From assembly GCA_002426015.1 (NCBI GenBank), contig DINS01000019.1:339-39763 (forward strand): a DNA stretch of 39,425 bases. Direction: 5' to 3'. Positions 1 to 8,345 of this stretch are shown here, piece by piece (position 1 is the first letter of the stretch; each line of letters starts with the position of its first letter). Position numbers and translations under genes: made by a program. The notes beneath the pieces were generated by a model. It was given only the letters and a program-made list of their open reading frames with translations, was not told where the DNA came from and did not search any database. Origin of the DNA: Flavobacteriaceae bacterium UBA5534. Lineage in GTDB: Bacteria > Bacteroidota > Bacteroidia > Flavobacteriales > Flavobacteriaceae.

Positions 1-1
1 G

Positions 2-556
2 AACTCATCTTCGGCATCGGCAACAGTGACGGTTGAAGACAATATTAATCCAACAATCATTTGTGCTGACGGTTTTGAGGTTGAAAGTGAAGGAGGCTAT
101 ACATTGCCAGATTATTATAGTGATAATGAAGTGACGGCAGATGATAACTGTACTTTTACCGTAATACAAACACCTATTCCAGGAACTATTATGCCTCATG
201 GAGATTATATCATACAATTTGAAGTTAACGATACAGCTGGTAATAGTGCTACGTGTTTTTTTGAGTTAAAGGTGATTGATACAACATTAGGTGTTGATGA
301 ACAAGAATTGACAGAAAGCGATATCATTATGTTTCCTAATCCAACGTATGATTATATTACAATAAAAAATACAAGTAGATTGGAATTATTGAATGCTGAA
401 GTTTATGATGTTTTAGGAAAATTGATTTATAGAATTGATTTGAAAAATATGGGATTGACCAAAGAGATTTCATTGCAAAATCTATCTAGCGGAATGTACC
501 TCATTGAGATCAATGCTTTGAACAATTCAATCACAAAAAGGGTAATTAAACAATAG
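2..556 (+). CDS. C-terminal part of a secreted protein with HYR-like repeat and T9SS type A sorting domain (5' truncated)
   Basis: The frame is open from the first bases of the window, so the start lies outside; a GTG at 26 is inside the gene and is not a credible start. About the first 85 residues look like an HYR/Ig-like beta-sandwich repeat (DNCTFTVIQTPIPGT, then FEVNDTAGNSATCFFELKVID). The last ~85 residues form a Por secretion tail: FPNPTYDYITIKN, EVYDVLGKLIYRID, LSSGMYLIEI, ending KRVIKQ. By family knowledge such tails direct export across the outer membrane by the type IX system and are then removed, leaving the protein on the cell surface or released. The passenger function cannot be seen here. 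A strong hairpin terminator follows 24 bases after the stop. Confidence 0.9.
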   Translation, partial: NSSSASATVTVEDNINPTIICADGFEVESEGGYTLPDYYSDNEVTADDNCTFTVIQTPIPGTIMPHGDYIIQFEVNDTAGNSATCFFELKVIDTTLGVDEQELTESDIIMFPNPTYDYITIKNTSRLELLNAEVYDVLGKLIYRIDLKNMGLTKEISLQNLSSGMYLIEINALNNSITKRVIKQ

Positions 557-579
557 TGAAGTTAACTTGAATTAGTCTA

Positions 580-613
580 AAAACCATCACTATATAAAGT
601 GATGGTTTTTTTG
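580..613 (+). terminator. Intrinsic terminator after the T9SS protein gene
   Basis: The arms AAAACCATCAC and GTGATGGTTTT pair perfectly around the loop TATATAAA, and a T-run follows. Confidence 0.9.
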
Positions 614-701
614 ATGACATATTTAATAGGAATCGATGTATAGATATAAACTCAAATGCTATTAATCTAGGGAAATTATTTTTAGGGTTTATTGAGTAAA
701 G

Positions 702-729
702 GAGTTGTTAGAAATAGCAACTCTTTTTT
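702..729. terminator. Hairpin at the convergent end of the CHAT gene
   Basis: GAGTTG (702-707) pairs with CAACTC (718-723), with six T after it on the plus strand. It overlaps the stop codon of the minus-strand CHAT gene. The T-run favours the plus direction, so for the CHAT operon it is a weak terminator. Confidence 0.55.
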
Positions 730-3700
730 ATGCCTTACGTTTTCTTCTTATTAAAACAGCTACTATAATAAGTGCTACAACACCAAGCATCCAATACAAT
801 ACGTTTGAAGATGATTGCAATTCAATAGGAGAGGCATCACCAATCAATACCAATCCTGCCCAATATTGTGGATGCGCAGTTCGACCTTGGGCAGTTGCCA
901 GATAATCGAGTTTTGCTTGTTGGAGAGCCTTGTCTTTTGCCCACCCTTTTTTGATGTATTTATAAAAGTTTTCTATGATTTTTGCACTCGATTGCTCATC
1001 AATTTTCCAAAGACTTGTTAAGATACTTTCGCTACCAGCATAATTGAAAGCATGTGCCAATGATATCATACCTTCACCTGGCTGATAGGTAGGCTTGCCA
1101 GTTTCACAAGCAGTGAGGATTGCCAAATTGGAGGATAGGTTGGTATTGTAAATTTCGTAAGTGTATAAATAATTGTCGTCTATATTGGTGCTATCTAAGG
1201 ATTTGGCAAACACCAAACGGGATAGTTCGGGTGATAAGTTATTGGATTCAGCATGCGTTCCAATATGTATGATTTTATGTTCTTTGGCACTGCTTTTAAA
1301 AATGTGCTCGGTTGAATTTTCATTTAAGAAAGAAGTACCCTTAAAGAGTTGGGTTGAGCTTTGTGCCAAGTCTTTCGTAAAAGGTTGCGGCAACAAGGTC
1401 ATGTATGTTTTGTCCAATGTTATGGAATCTTTAATTGCCAATTGATAATTGGATTTCATTTTATCATTGAACTCTGGCGCAAAAGCAACAAAATTATCTT
1501 TATAACCTATAGTTTGACTGCCTTTATCAATTAAAAACAGACTGTAATTATATGATATGATGTATTTGGTCAATAAACTACTATTGGCTAAATCTTTATA
1601 GTTAGCAGCAACTTTATCAGTTAGCATTTCAAAATTGAGATTGAAGAGGTCCTTGTCTGGTATGATGACCACATGTTCTGTTTTGATGTCTTTTTCAAAT
1701 GGTTTCCATAAGCTACTGTAGAGTTCGTTCAGTATTTTATAATTGTTTTCAAATAAGGCATTTTCATCTTGTAATTTGGCAATTTTAGTTTTGACATCTG
1801 TTTGATTCAATTTGAAAAGCTTGGTGTCTTTTTTTGAGATGACAATAGCAAAAAGGTGTTGTGACGTGTAAATGTACCTAACAATTGTACTGTTATCTGG
1901 AAGCTTTTGTTCAATGTCATTTAGAGGTTTGTAAATGGAAGCAAAACGAAGTTTGTAGTACTTTGGATACTCTCTTTTTAGGGTTTCGAGATAGTCATTC
2001 CATTGATTGTTTGCTTTTATAAAAGCGTCAATATTGTTTGTCTGGCTTAAGGTTTCCTTAATTGTCTTTTTGATTGTTTTTTCTTGATCTAAAATAGCAA
2101 TTGGCACATTGGCATAGGTCATTGATGTTTTGGAATTCAATCGAGACCTAATGCGATTGTATAAGATAGATTCGTGTAGGCTAACCACTTCATTAAGATA
2201 GGATTTGTCTTTTGTTATCTCGAATAAATCCAATGCGAGTTGTTTTGCAAACTCAAACAATGGCGTATTATTTTCAATCAATAGCGACACGCTATTTTCA
2301 CTTCCTATCAAGGCTTTTTGGCTTTCTATGATTGAGATGGCTTCTTTGACTTCAGTGAATTGTTTTTTTAAAAAGGAGGCATCATTTTTTTGATTGTCCA
2401 ATTGATATGCCGATTGTGATTTGAGTAAGGTAATTTGGGGTTTATAAAAAATGATTTTAGTTGAATCTAAAGGATTGGTTTGAGTTGGGAGTGTTTTTTT
2501 TAGGAGTTCAAAAGAGGCATTCCCTTTTTCTAATGCAGAGCTATAATCGCCTAATTCATAGTAAATTTCCCCCAGATTAAGCGTTTGCTGTATCTCAAAA
2601 GATGTTGTCGATCCTTGATTTTTCAGGATATAATCATAAGCCTTTTTTGAAATGGCCAAAGCCTTTTCCTTTTCTTGATGTTTTGCATAAAAATGGGATG
2701 CATTGGTGATCAATTGTAAATATTGTTCATCATAAGCACCATCCAATACATTTTCGTAAAGTCGCTCTGCCTCTTGGTAATACTGTTTTGCTTTGAGGGT
2801 ATTTCCTAATTCTTCATGTAACAACGCCTTGCTATGGTGCGCATCTGCTAACCAATAATTATTGCTGTCATCGATTTTTTTAATATGGGCTATACCTTCA
2901 TCTAAAAAAGATTCTGAACGTTTGTAGTCTTTTAGGGATAAGTATATTTGGCCCAATAATATTTTTGCTTTATAAAGTTCTGGGTTATTGGCATCAAAAT
3001 GTTTTTGTTTTTCTTTATAGGAATATTCGATGAGTTCTTTTGCCTTTTCAAAATCGCCCATGTCTTTATAAATGCCAGCATAATTTTCGATGGACATAAA
3101 TAAAAATTCTCGACCTCTCTCTCTTTTTGAATCTGAAATGTCAGAGGTAATGAACAGATTTAGGTAGTTGATGGTTAGCTTCATTGCATTTAATGCGCCA
3201 TCTAAATTACCTTGTGTTGCATATATGGCTGCAATATTATTATTGAGTATTGCTGGTCTGTAGTATGAATTCATTGGATTGGCTTCCATTGCCTTCAAGG
3301 TCTTTTCAGCTTTTTGATAATAATATAAAGCGCTATCAATCTTTGAAACGTACCACAAGGAACCACCAAGCGAATTGTATAAAATATATAGATTGGTTTT
3401 GTCGGTTTTTGAATAGGACTCGTAATATTTGAGTGCTTTTTTATGATGATAAAGCCCTAAAGCAAGATCACCTTTTCTATTTGCTAATGTGCCTAAATTG
3501 TTTTCAACCAATCCAAAATCTGATGGAGTGGCTTTGTCCCATTTTGAGGTTAGCTGTAGTGCTTCCTTGTTAGCCTCATATGCTTTATGCGAATCACCCA
3601 AAAGCTCATAATAAGTTGCCAGCTCTAATTGAATCTGGCGTAAGACTTTTAATGAATCGGTCAAGGATGTTAAGGTCTTGATATACTTATTTACCGAATT

Positions 3701-3955
3701 GGTTGCAGTTGTTTGATTATGGAGTTGAAGCTCTATCTTTCCAGTATAGTAGATATAATCTGTTAATAGGTAATAGTCTTTCTTTGATTTGAATTTTTCG
3801 ATACTTTCATTCAAATAAACCTTGGCCTCTTTATAGTTTTTTTCTCCAATAAGCTTGTCCAACTGTTTAAGGCTTTCAGAATTTGCGTATTGGGCATAAG
3901 AAAAACTGTATGTTATAAAACAAAGCAAAAGGGCTATTTGTTTTAGTCTCATCAT
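728..3955 (-). CDS. TPR-CHAT protein (caspase-like peptidase domain), secreted and membrane-anchored
   Basis: 1075 residues. A signal peptide (about 1-21, ending FSYA|Q) is followed by a long array of tetratricopeptide repeats (about 25-480), an alpha-helical linker and a C-terminal CHAT domain (about 720-1040). The CHAT catalytic pair is present: His near 901 (HIGTHAE) and Cys near 950 (ILTACETG). A transmembrane helix (about 1052-1069) and a basic tail RRKRKA close the protein. The predicted topology puts the TPRs and CHAT domain in the periplasm, held by a C-terminal anchor. CHAT domains are clan CD caspase-like peptidases. The gene is last in an operon with an ECF sigma factor and a one-TM TPR protein, starting 2 bases after the latter's stop. 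The substrate is not known. An ATG-ATG pair at 3955/3952 leaves the exact start uncertain by one codon. Confidence 0.88.
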   Translation of the reverse strand: MMRLKQIALLLCFITYSFSYAQYANSESLKQLDKLIGEKNYKEAKVYLNESIEKFKSKKDYYLLTDYIYYTGKIELQLHNQTTATNSVNKYIKTLTSLTDSLKVLRQIQLELATYYELLGDSHKAYEANKEALQLTSKWDKATPSDFGLVENNLGTLANRKGDLALGLYHHKKALKYYESYSKTDKTNLYILYNSLGGSLWYVSKIDSALYYYQKAEKTLKAMEANPMNSYYRPAILNNNIAAIYATQGNLDGALNAMKLTINYLNLFITSDISDSKRERGREFLFMSIENYAGIYKDMGDFEKAKELIEYSYKEKQKHFDANNPELYKAKILLGQIYLSLKDYKRSESFLDEGIAHIKKIDDSNNYWLADAHHSKALLHEELGNTLKAKQYYQEAERLYENVLDGAYDEQYLQLITNASHFYAKHQEKEKALAISKKAYDYILKNQGSTTSFEIQQTLNLGEIYYELGDYSSALEKGNASFELLKKTLPTQTNPLDSTKIIFYKPQITLLKSQSAYQLDNQKNDASFLKKQFTEVKEAISIIESQKALIGSENSVSLLIENNTPLFEFAKQLALDLFEITKDKSYLNEVVSLHESILYNRIRSRLNSKTSMTYANVPIAILDQEKTIKKTIKETLSQTNNIDAFIKANNQWNDYLETLKREYPKYYKLRFASIYKPLNDIEQKLPDNSTIVRYIYTSQHLFAIVISKKDTKLFKLNQTDVKTKIAKLQDENALFENNYKILNELYSSLWKPFEKDIKTEHVVIIPDKDLFNLNFEMLTDKVAANYKDLANSSLLTKYIISYNYSLFLIDKGSQTIGYKDNFVAFAPEFNDKMKSNYQLAIKDSITLDKTYMTLLPQPFTKDLAQSSTQLFKGTSFLNENSTEHIFKSSAKEHKIIHIGTHAESNNLSPELSRLVFAKSLDSTNIDDNYLYTYEIYNTNLSSNLAILTACETGKPTYQPGEGMISLAHAFNYAGSESILTSLWKIDEQSSAKIIENFYKYIKKGWAKDKALQQAKLDYLATAQGRTAHPQYWAGLVLIGDASPIELQSSSNVLYWMLGVVALIIVAVLIRRKRKA

Positions 3956-3957
3956 TG

Positions 3958-4692
3958 CTAATCTAATTTTTCCAGCAGTTTTTTACTGGTTTCGGTGTTG
4001 CTCAATTTTAAAAACTTTATAGCTTCTTGCCTGTTGTTATTTTTTAAATGTGCCAACCCTAAATAATATTCAGCATCGTTATGGAAGACGCTTTCTGGTC
4101 GTAAAGCTGTTTTCTGTAAAAAAGAAATGGCTTCATTGGTATTGTTATCTGCTAAATTGGCGACACCCAAAAAGTAGTTGATGGTGTCATTGTCTGGCTC
4201 TTTTTCCTGTAATTTTCCCCATTTTGTAATGGCTAATTTGTAATCCCCTTTTTTATAATTGACCATGGCATCAAAAAATTCAAAATTATCGCTTCTACTC
4301 ATTGTTGTAGGCAGACCAGGATCTGGCGAAAAGAATTTGTTATATAAACGATCGTTAGATGAGCCATTGATCCACCAAAAGCAGCTAATGGCTATAAGTA
4401 TAACGACAGCTGCGGCTATTTTGCGTATATTAAAAAAGCGGGCTTTAGATGATGCCTTTTCTGCATGAAGCTGAATAGGCATGTCGTTGTGGAAGGCATC
4501 GAGTTTTTCTTTGAGGGTTTGTGTTTCAATACCAAGAATCAAAGATTTTATATCCTCAACAAGTGTTTTAAATTCGTCATCTTGTTGAAGTTTTTTTTCA
4601 AACATTATTCGTTCGTCTGCTGTCATTGTATGATTGTAATAACGCTCGACGGTTTCTAACAGTTCTTGGGTTATGTTGTTATTTGTGTTCAA
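3958..4692 (-). CDS. Single-pass membrane TPR protein, candidate anti-sigma factor
   Basis: 244 residues. The N-terminal part (about 1-90) is helical, with the pattern ERYYNHTMTADERIMFEKKL followed by DDEF, as often seen at the start of Bacteroidota anti-sigma-like proteins. A transmembrane helix lies at about 91-108 (IAAAVVILIAISCFWW). The C-terminal part (about 135-244) carries TPR-like repeats (YKKGDYKLAITKWGKLQ, INYFLGVANLADNNTNEAI, EYYLGLAHLKNNNRQEAI), predicted to be periplasmic. It sits between the ECF sigma gene (4-base gap) and the TPR-CHAT gene (2-base gap), so co-translation is likely. The anti-sigma role is inferred from position and topology; no known anti-sigma domain is recognised with confidence. 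Confidence 0.8.
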   Translation of the reverse strand: MNTNNNITQELLETVERYYNHTMTADERIMFEKKLQQDDEFKTLVEDIKSLILGIETQTLKEKLDAFHNDMPIQLHAEKASSKARFFNIRKIAAAVVILIAISCFWWINGSSNDRLYNKFFSPDPGLPTTMSRSDNFEFFDAMVNYKKGDYKLAITKWGKLQEKEPDNDTINYFLGVANLADNNTNEAISFLQKTALRPESVFHNDAEYYLGLAHLKNNNRQEAIKFLKLSNTETSKKLLEKLD

Positions 4693-4696
4693 TTTA

Positions 4697-5290
4697 TTAT
4701 GATTTAGAGGCTAATACTAGTTCGCGAAGTTTTTCCATACATCTGTATTTTTTGTTTCTCGCTGTGTTTTCTTCAATTTGTAATTCGTCTGCAATGTCAC
4801 GTAGTGATTTTTTTTCAAAATAAAACGTGGTCAATAATTCTTTACAAGGGCTACCCATGGTTTTAAAAGCAGCCATAATACCTTCTAATCGATTTTCTTT
4901 AATAATGTCATCATCTTTTTTTTCATGGTCAACATCAGATAGCTCAAAGTGATTGAGTTTTGAAGTTACAACTGTTTTTTTATAGTGTTTGGAACGTAAA
5001 TAATCCATCCATTTATTTTTAGAAATCGTATATAAATAACCATGCAGTGCTGTTTCGTTTTGTGGAATAAATTTTTTGTCTTTTACATTTTTCCATACGA
5101 CAATAAACGCTTCTTGGTATATATCTTTGGCGTGGTCTCTTGTGCCATTATTTTTTAAGATCAATGCTTCAACTTTGGCATAATTGCTCTGGTACAATGA
5201 TTGGAGCGATTGCTCATCATTGCATTTAAGTCCCTCTATTAATTGAGAATTATAAGCGGTTGATGTTAGGTTTAATTCTGCTTTTTGCAT
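4697..5290 (-). CDS. ECF-type RNA polymerase sigma factor
   Basis: 197 residues from the ATG at 5290. Region 2 is seen in AKDIYQEAFIVVWKNV and LHGYLYTISKNKWMDYLR. Region 4 is seen in CKELLTTFYFEKKSLRDIAD, then ELQIEENTARNKKYRCMEKL, a helix-turn-helix. A longer reading could begin at a TTG at 5320, but that codon lies against a good -7 promoter element (TATCTTTC, 5310-5317), so it would be upstream of the transcript; the ATG is preferred. First gene of an operon with the TM-TPR and TPR-CHAT genes. It probably recruits polymerase to a regulon controlled by the membrane partner. The target promoters cannot be read from this window. Confidence 0.92.
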   Translation of the reverse strand: MQKAELNLTSTAYNSQLIEGLKCNDEQSLQSLYQSNYAKVEALILKNNGTRDHAKDIYQEAFIVVWKNVKDKKFIPQNETALHGYLYTISKNKWMDYLRSKHYKKTVVTSKLNHFELSDVDHEKKDDDIIKENRLEGIMAAFKTMGSPCKELLTTFYFEKKSLRDIADELQIEENTARNKKYRCMEKLRELVLASKS

Positions 5291-5309
5291 CTTAACTTTA
5301 AAGATAACA

Positions 5310-5343
5310 GAAAGATACAATTTTTCACATCATTTTTGACAAA
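5310..5343 (-). promoter_or_regulatory. Promoter of the sigma/TPR/CHAT operon
   Basis: On the minus strand, TTTG (5340-5343) is followed after 22 bases by TATCTTTC (5310-5317). This is close to the Bacteroidota consensus of TTTG and TAnnTTTG. The predicted start of transcription is near 5303, about 13 bases before the ATG at 5290. Confidence 0.55.
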
Positions 5344-5376
5344 GTGTATTTTATTAAGATTAAAGGTTAAAAGGCA

Positions 5377-6531
5377 CTATTGATAATTGTCATCAGAGCT
5401 GTCTAAACGTTCCCAATTGGTGCCATTGGTTGCATTGTCGATATTTGGATTCCAATTGGTATGGTCAGTGCCAATATATTGGTCATTTCCACCTTTCCAA
5501 ACGTTGTTATAATAACCATCAACTTTATATTGATTCCCACTTTGATCTTGCATATTGGTTCGTTCCCAAATGCCATCAACTGTTCTTGCTTGGCCTGCAT
5601 CTGACATAGCATTTCTTCTTTTCCAGCTTTCGTAGTTGCTGTCTGCAATAGAACTATAGGTATTACCTGCATTGATAGCCGCTTGTCCTTGAGCCTGTAT
5701 CGCTGCCATACGTTGTTGATGACCAGCAGCACTTTGTTGTGATAGCTGTGAATAATATTGGTTATTGGCCTGAACCCATTGTGGATTGATTTGAAAATTT
5801 ACCAGAGCATTGATATAGTCTTTTTTAGCTTGTTCGTATTCGGTTTTTGGTGCTTCTAATGCGTTAATGGTATAGCCCCAATCTAATCCTCCGATGCTTG
5901 GGTATTGAGCAATAAAATACCTGATGATACCTGCCGATTTGTTGCCTTTCTGGTCTTCCCATTCTGTCACCACACACTGATACTCTCTTTGCTCTGGAGT
6001 CGATTTAAACATGTAACTGTCTATACGTTTATCTGATTGTGCGAGTTGAGGTAATGGAAACTGACCTAAGTAGCGAAGCCCTTTAGACTCTAAATGTGGT
6101 CTAAAGTCTTCTTCTATTAAGCGATCGATGCTTTTAACAGGCTTAATATCACTGCCACCTTGTTGAGCATAATAATTTTGTTGTTGATTGTTTGAGAAGT
6201 AATGTGATCTAAATTGTTCACCATAAACAATGACTCCATTTGGGCCTTCAAAAAGAACATTTTCTTTTGCTCTATCACTTTTTTGCCACGATTGAGGAAT
6301 TGGCATCATACCGAACACCATTCCAAACTGTTTGTTCATGATCTTATATGGCTTGAGGTTGCCAAATGAGTTGTTATTTGAGGATGGCTCTTTTGCATTT
6401 GAATCTTGACTTTCGTCAGTATAGTTTTCAGATTCAAAATCGAAATTGGAAAAATCGTTAGATTCTTTTTGCTGTCCACAAGAGAAGACAAGTAGAGCGA
6501 ATAATGAGTAAAGTAAATGAGACATTTTCAT
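5377..6531 (-). CDS. Lipoprotein of unknown function
   Basis: 384 residues. The signal peptide has a lipobox (LLVFSCG, Cys 18). A low-complexity Ser/Asn/Asp linker (about 20-55) is followed by a region that looks folded (about 60-230), with PYKIMNKQFGMVFGMMPIPQSW near its start and TVEW-like aromatic-rich segments. A Gln/Ala/Tyr-rich helical stretch covers about 240-290. The C-terminus is Trp/Asn/Gly-rich, with GIWERTNMQDQSGNQYKVDG and GYYNNVWKG. I do not recognise the family. A second ATG (6525) two codons in is an equally good start. A perfect 10-bp inverted repeat ends one base before the first ATG. Downstream of the threonine dehydrogenase gene on the same strand. Confidence 0.75.
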   Translation of the reverse strand: MKMSHLLYSLFALLVFSCGQQKESNDFSNFDFESENYTDESQDSNAKEPSSNNNSFGNLKPYKIMNKQFGMVFGMMPIPQSWQKSDRAKENVLFEGPNGVIVYGEQFRSHYFSNNQQQNYYAQQGGSDIKPVKSIDRLIEEDFRPHLESKGLRYLGQFPLPQLAQSDKRIDSYMFKSTPEQREYQCVVTEWEDQKGNKSAGIIRYFIAQYPSIGGLDWGYTINALEAPKTEYEQAKKDYINALVNFQINPQWVQANNQYYSQLSQQSAAGHQQRMAAIQAQGQAAINAGNTYSSIADSNYESWKRRNAMSDAGQARTVDGIWERTNMQDQSGNQYKVDGYYNNVWKGGNDQYIGTDHTNWNPNIDNATNGTNWERLDSSDDNYQ

Positions 6532-6532
6532 G

Positions 6533-6567
6533 ATACCAATAGTTTTAATTGTTGCTTCTATTGGTAT
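6533..6567 (-). repeat. Inverted repeat abutting the lipoprotein start codon
   Basis: ATACCAATAG (6533-6542) and CTATTGGTAT (6558-6567) are perfect 10-bp complements around a 15-base loop. On the minus strand the hairpin would end one base before the ATG at 6531. There is no T-run, so it does not look like a terminator. It may be an operator or a translation-blocking hairpin. Confidence 0.6.
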
Positions 6568-6594
6568 ATCGAAATCAGTCTAAAATGTCATCAC

Positions 6595-7542
6595 TTATGC
6601 TTCTTTTTTTGCTAATTGTGTCAACATTTCTTTTGTCATCAGTTCTAAATCAAACTGATGCTTCCAGTTCCAATCATTTCTAGCATAGCTGTCGTCAATC
6701 GATTTTGGCCAACTATCAGCAATTTGCTGCCTAAAATCTGGATTATAGGTAATATTGAAATTTTTGATGTGTTTTTTAATTTCGCTGGCAATCTCTTTAG
6801 GTGTAAAGCTCATTGCTGCAAGATTGTAAGAAGAACGAATGGTTAATTTATCAGCTGGAGCTTGCATTAATTTTACAGTGGCATCAATGGCATCGTCCAT
6901 AAACATCATTGGTAATTCGGTCTCTTCAGATAAAAAGGATTCATAAGCACCATCTGACAGGGCTTTATGATATATTTCAACGGCATAATCGGTCGTGCCA
7001 CCACCAGGTAGTGTTTTCCAACTGATAATGCCAGGATATCGAATACTGCGAACATCGACACCATATTTTTCAAAATAGTACTGACACCAGCGTTCACCTA
7101 CTTGTTTGGTGATACCATATACAGTTGTCGGCTCCATAATTGTATATTGTGGTGTTTGATCTTTGGGTGTAGTAGGTCCAAACACTGCGATACTCGATGG
7201 CCAAAATACTTTTTTGATAAATTTTGCTTTGGCAAGGTTGAGGACGTGAAACAATGAATTCATGTTTAAGTCCCAAGCTTTCATTGGGTATTTTTCGCCT
7301 GTGGCACTTAACATGGCAGCCATCAAATAAATAGTGTCAATCTGATGTTTTTCGACACAAATTAGGATGGAAGCATAATCCTGTGCATCGACAATTTCAA
7401 AAATACCAGAATTGACCACATCAAGATTATTATAACTAATGTCGCTTGCAATGACATTGTCATGCCCATGAATGTCACGAAGCTTATAAGTTAATTCCGA
7501 TCCAATCTGACCACACGCTCCAATGATAAGTATTTTTGACAT
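6595..7542 (-). CDS. tdh: L-threonine 3-dehydrogenase, SDR (GalE-like) type
   Basis: 315 residues, an NAD-dependent extended SDR. It has the Rossmann motif GACGQIGS (8-15), the active-site serines WPSSIAVFG (114-122) and YGITK (Tyr142, Lys146). The stretch RYPGIISWKTLPGGGTTDYA is typical of the GalE-like threonine dehydrogenases known from Flavobacterium/Cytophaga and animals, and separates it from UDP-sugar epimerases. The reaction oxidises L-threonine to 2-amino-3-ketobutyrate, which a ligase can split to glycine and acetyl-CoA; no such ligase gene is in this window. Cytoplasmic. The lipoprotein gene follows 63 bases downstream. Confidence 0.88.
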   Translation of the reverse strand: MSKILIIGACGQIGSELTYKLRDIHGHDNVIASDISYNNLDVVNSGIFEIVDAQDYASILICVEKHQIDTIYLMAAMLSATGEKYPMKAWDLNMNSLFHVLNLAKAKFIKKVFWPSSIAVFGPTTPKDQTPQYTIMEPTTVYGITKQVGERWCQYYFEKYGVDVRSIRYPGIISWKTLPGGGTTDYAVEIYHKALSDGAYESFLSEETELPMMFMDDAIDATVKLMQAPADKLTIRSSYNLAAMSFTPKEIASEIKKHIKNFNITYNPDFRQQIADSWPKSIDDSYARNDWNWKHQFDLELMTKEMLTQLAKKEA

Positions 7543-7567
7543 TATCTCTTTAGTTTAATATGTATTG

Positions 7568-7575
7568 CAAAAATA
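7568..7575 (-). promoter_or_regulatory. -7 element upstream of tdh
   Basis: TATTTTTG on the minus strand is an exact TAnnTTTG match, ending about 25 bases before the ATG. No convincing -33 element was found at the usual distance. Confidence 0.4.
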
Positions 7576-7684
7576 GAAAGAATAAAGGCGTCATAAAATT
7601 TAATGTTCCAAAAATTAACTTATTTTAAGATTGATTTCTGTTTTTTAGCTTTAATTTGCCTTATGGTTTAGGTATAAGTTTATT

Positions 7685-7692
7685 TATATTTG
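7685..7692 (+). promoter_or_regulatory. -7 element upstream of the small lipoprotein
   Basis: TATATTTG is an exact TAnnTTTG match, with transcription expected to start near 7699. It shows that an upstream in-frame TTG at 7690 cannot be the start codon and supports the ATG at 7717. A TTTG at 7655-7658 is 26 bases away, somewhat far for a -33 element. Confidence 0.5.
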
Positions 7693-7716
7693 TGCTCAAT
7701 TTATAATTTGTCGTTT

Positions 7717-8232
7717 ATGAAATTTTTCCCTTTAATAGTAGGTTTTTTGATGGTTTTTGGATGCAATTCAAAGCCGCAATCGACCACGACCGTTGATGAC
7801 GCAAAGGAAAAAGAGGCGAATAAAATTACCGCAAAGGACATCGAAAAACTTAAATACACCGATTATATTTTGAGTCTAGATTCTCAAAACGCAGTCAATA
7901 ATTGGCTCAAATACCAAGAGTTGTCCACGCAGATGGACCTGTTAAAGAAGGCAAATCTTTCTTTTTTTAAAGAGGAGAAAAAGGTCATGGAAACCTTCAT
8001 CAAAGACTTCAAGGCAGAACTTCCAGAAAGTACAAAAACTCCAACCATTAATGCAAGAATCACAGTGTTGGAAACAGCACTACTTAAGCTTCATAGCACA
8101 GCCAAACTTATCAATGTAGACAAAAAAGTTCTTTTAAAGGACATTAAAGACCTCTTAATCGCTTTTGCCAACCTTAATTTGCAAATCAACAAAAAGTTTG
8201 AGTTAGAAGCGCAAGAAATAGACAAGCCTTAA
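7717..8232 (+). CDS. Small lipoprotein, helical, unknown function
   Basis: 171 residues from the ATG at 7717 (MKFFPLIVGFLMVFGCN). The lipobox Cys is residue 16, then comes a charged Lys/Asp/Glu-rich segment. The rest is predicted almost wholly alpha-helical, with heptad-like stretches (LSTQMDLLKKANLSFFKEEK, then VMETFIKDFKAEL) and no recognised domain. It resembles helical-hairpin viral A-type inclusion-like lipoproteins in shape only. It is followed 113 bases later by pepO on the same strand, with no clear terminator between. A periplasmic or outer-membrane location is inferred from the lipobox. Confidence 0.75.
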   Translation: MKFFPLIVGFLMVFGCNSKPQSTTTVDDAKEKEANKITAKDIEKLKYTDYILSLDSQNAVNNWLKYQELSTQMDLLKKANLSFFKEEKKVMETFIKDFKAELPESTKTPTINARITVLETALLKLHSTAKLINVDKKVLLKDIKDLLIAFANLNLQINKKFELEAQEIDKP

Positions 8233-8345
8233 TAACCAGATTGTTGACCCGTCTCTTTTCTTAATCTTTTGTTAATATGTAACATTTAAAGGATTAGAGC
8301 TTCTAATTATTAACTAATTTTATACAAATCAAATATTTAACAACT

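Noticed and set aside
728..5290. Type III-E CRISPR (Craspase) locus
   Set aside because: A TPR-CHAT protein and an ECF sigma are present, but there is no Cas7-11-like gene, no repeat array and no adaptation gene; the CHAT protein is also exported, unlike Csx29.
5291..5320. TTG-initiated N-terminal extension of the sigma factor
   Set aside because: The extension lies over the promoter -7 element and start site; the ATG at 5290 gives a normal ECF length.
6595..7542. UDP-glucose 4-epimerase
   Set aside because: The general SDR motifs fit, but RYPGIISWKTLPGGGTTDYA is specific to GalE-like threonine dehydrogenases.
7690..7716. TTG-initiated extension of the small lipoprotein
   Set aside because: Overlaps the -7 element TATATTTG, and would bury the lipoprotein signal peptide behind nine extra residues.
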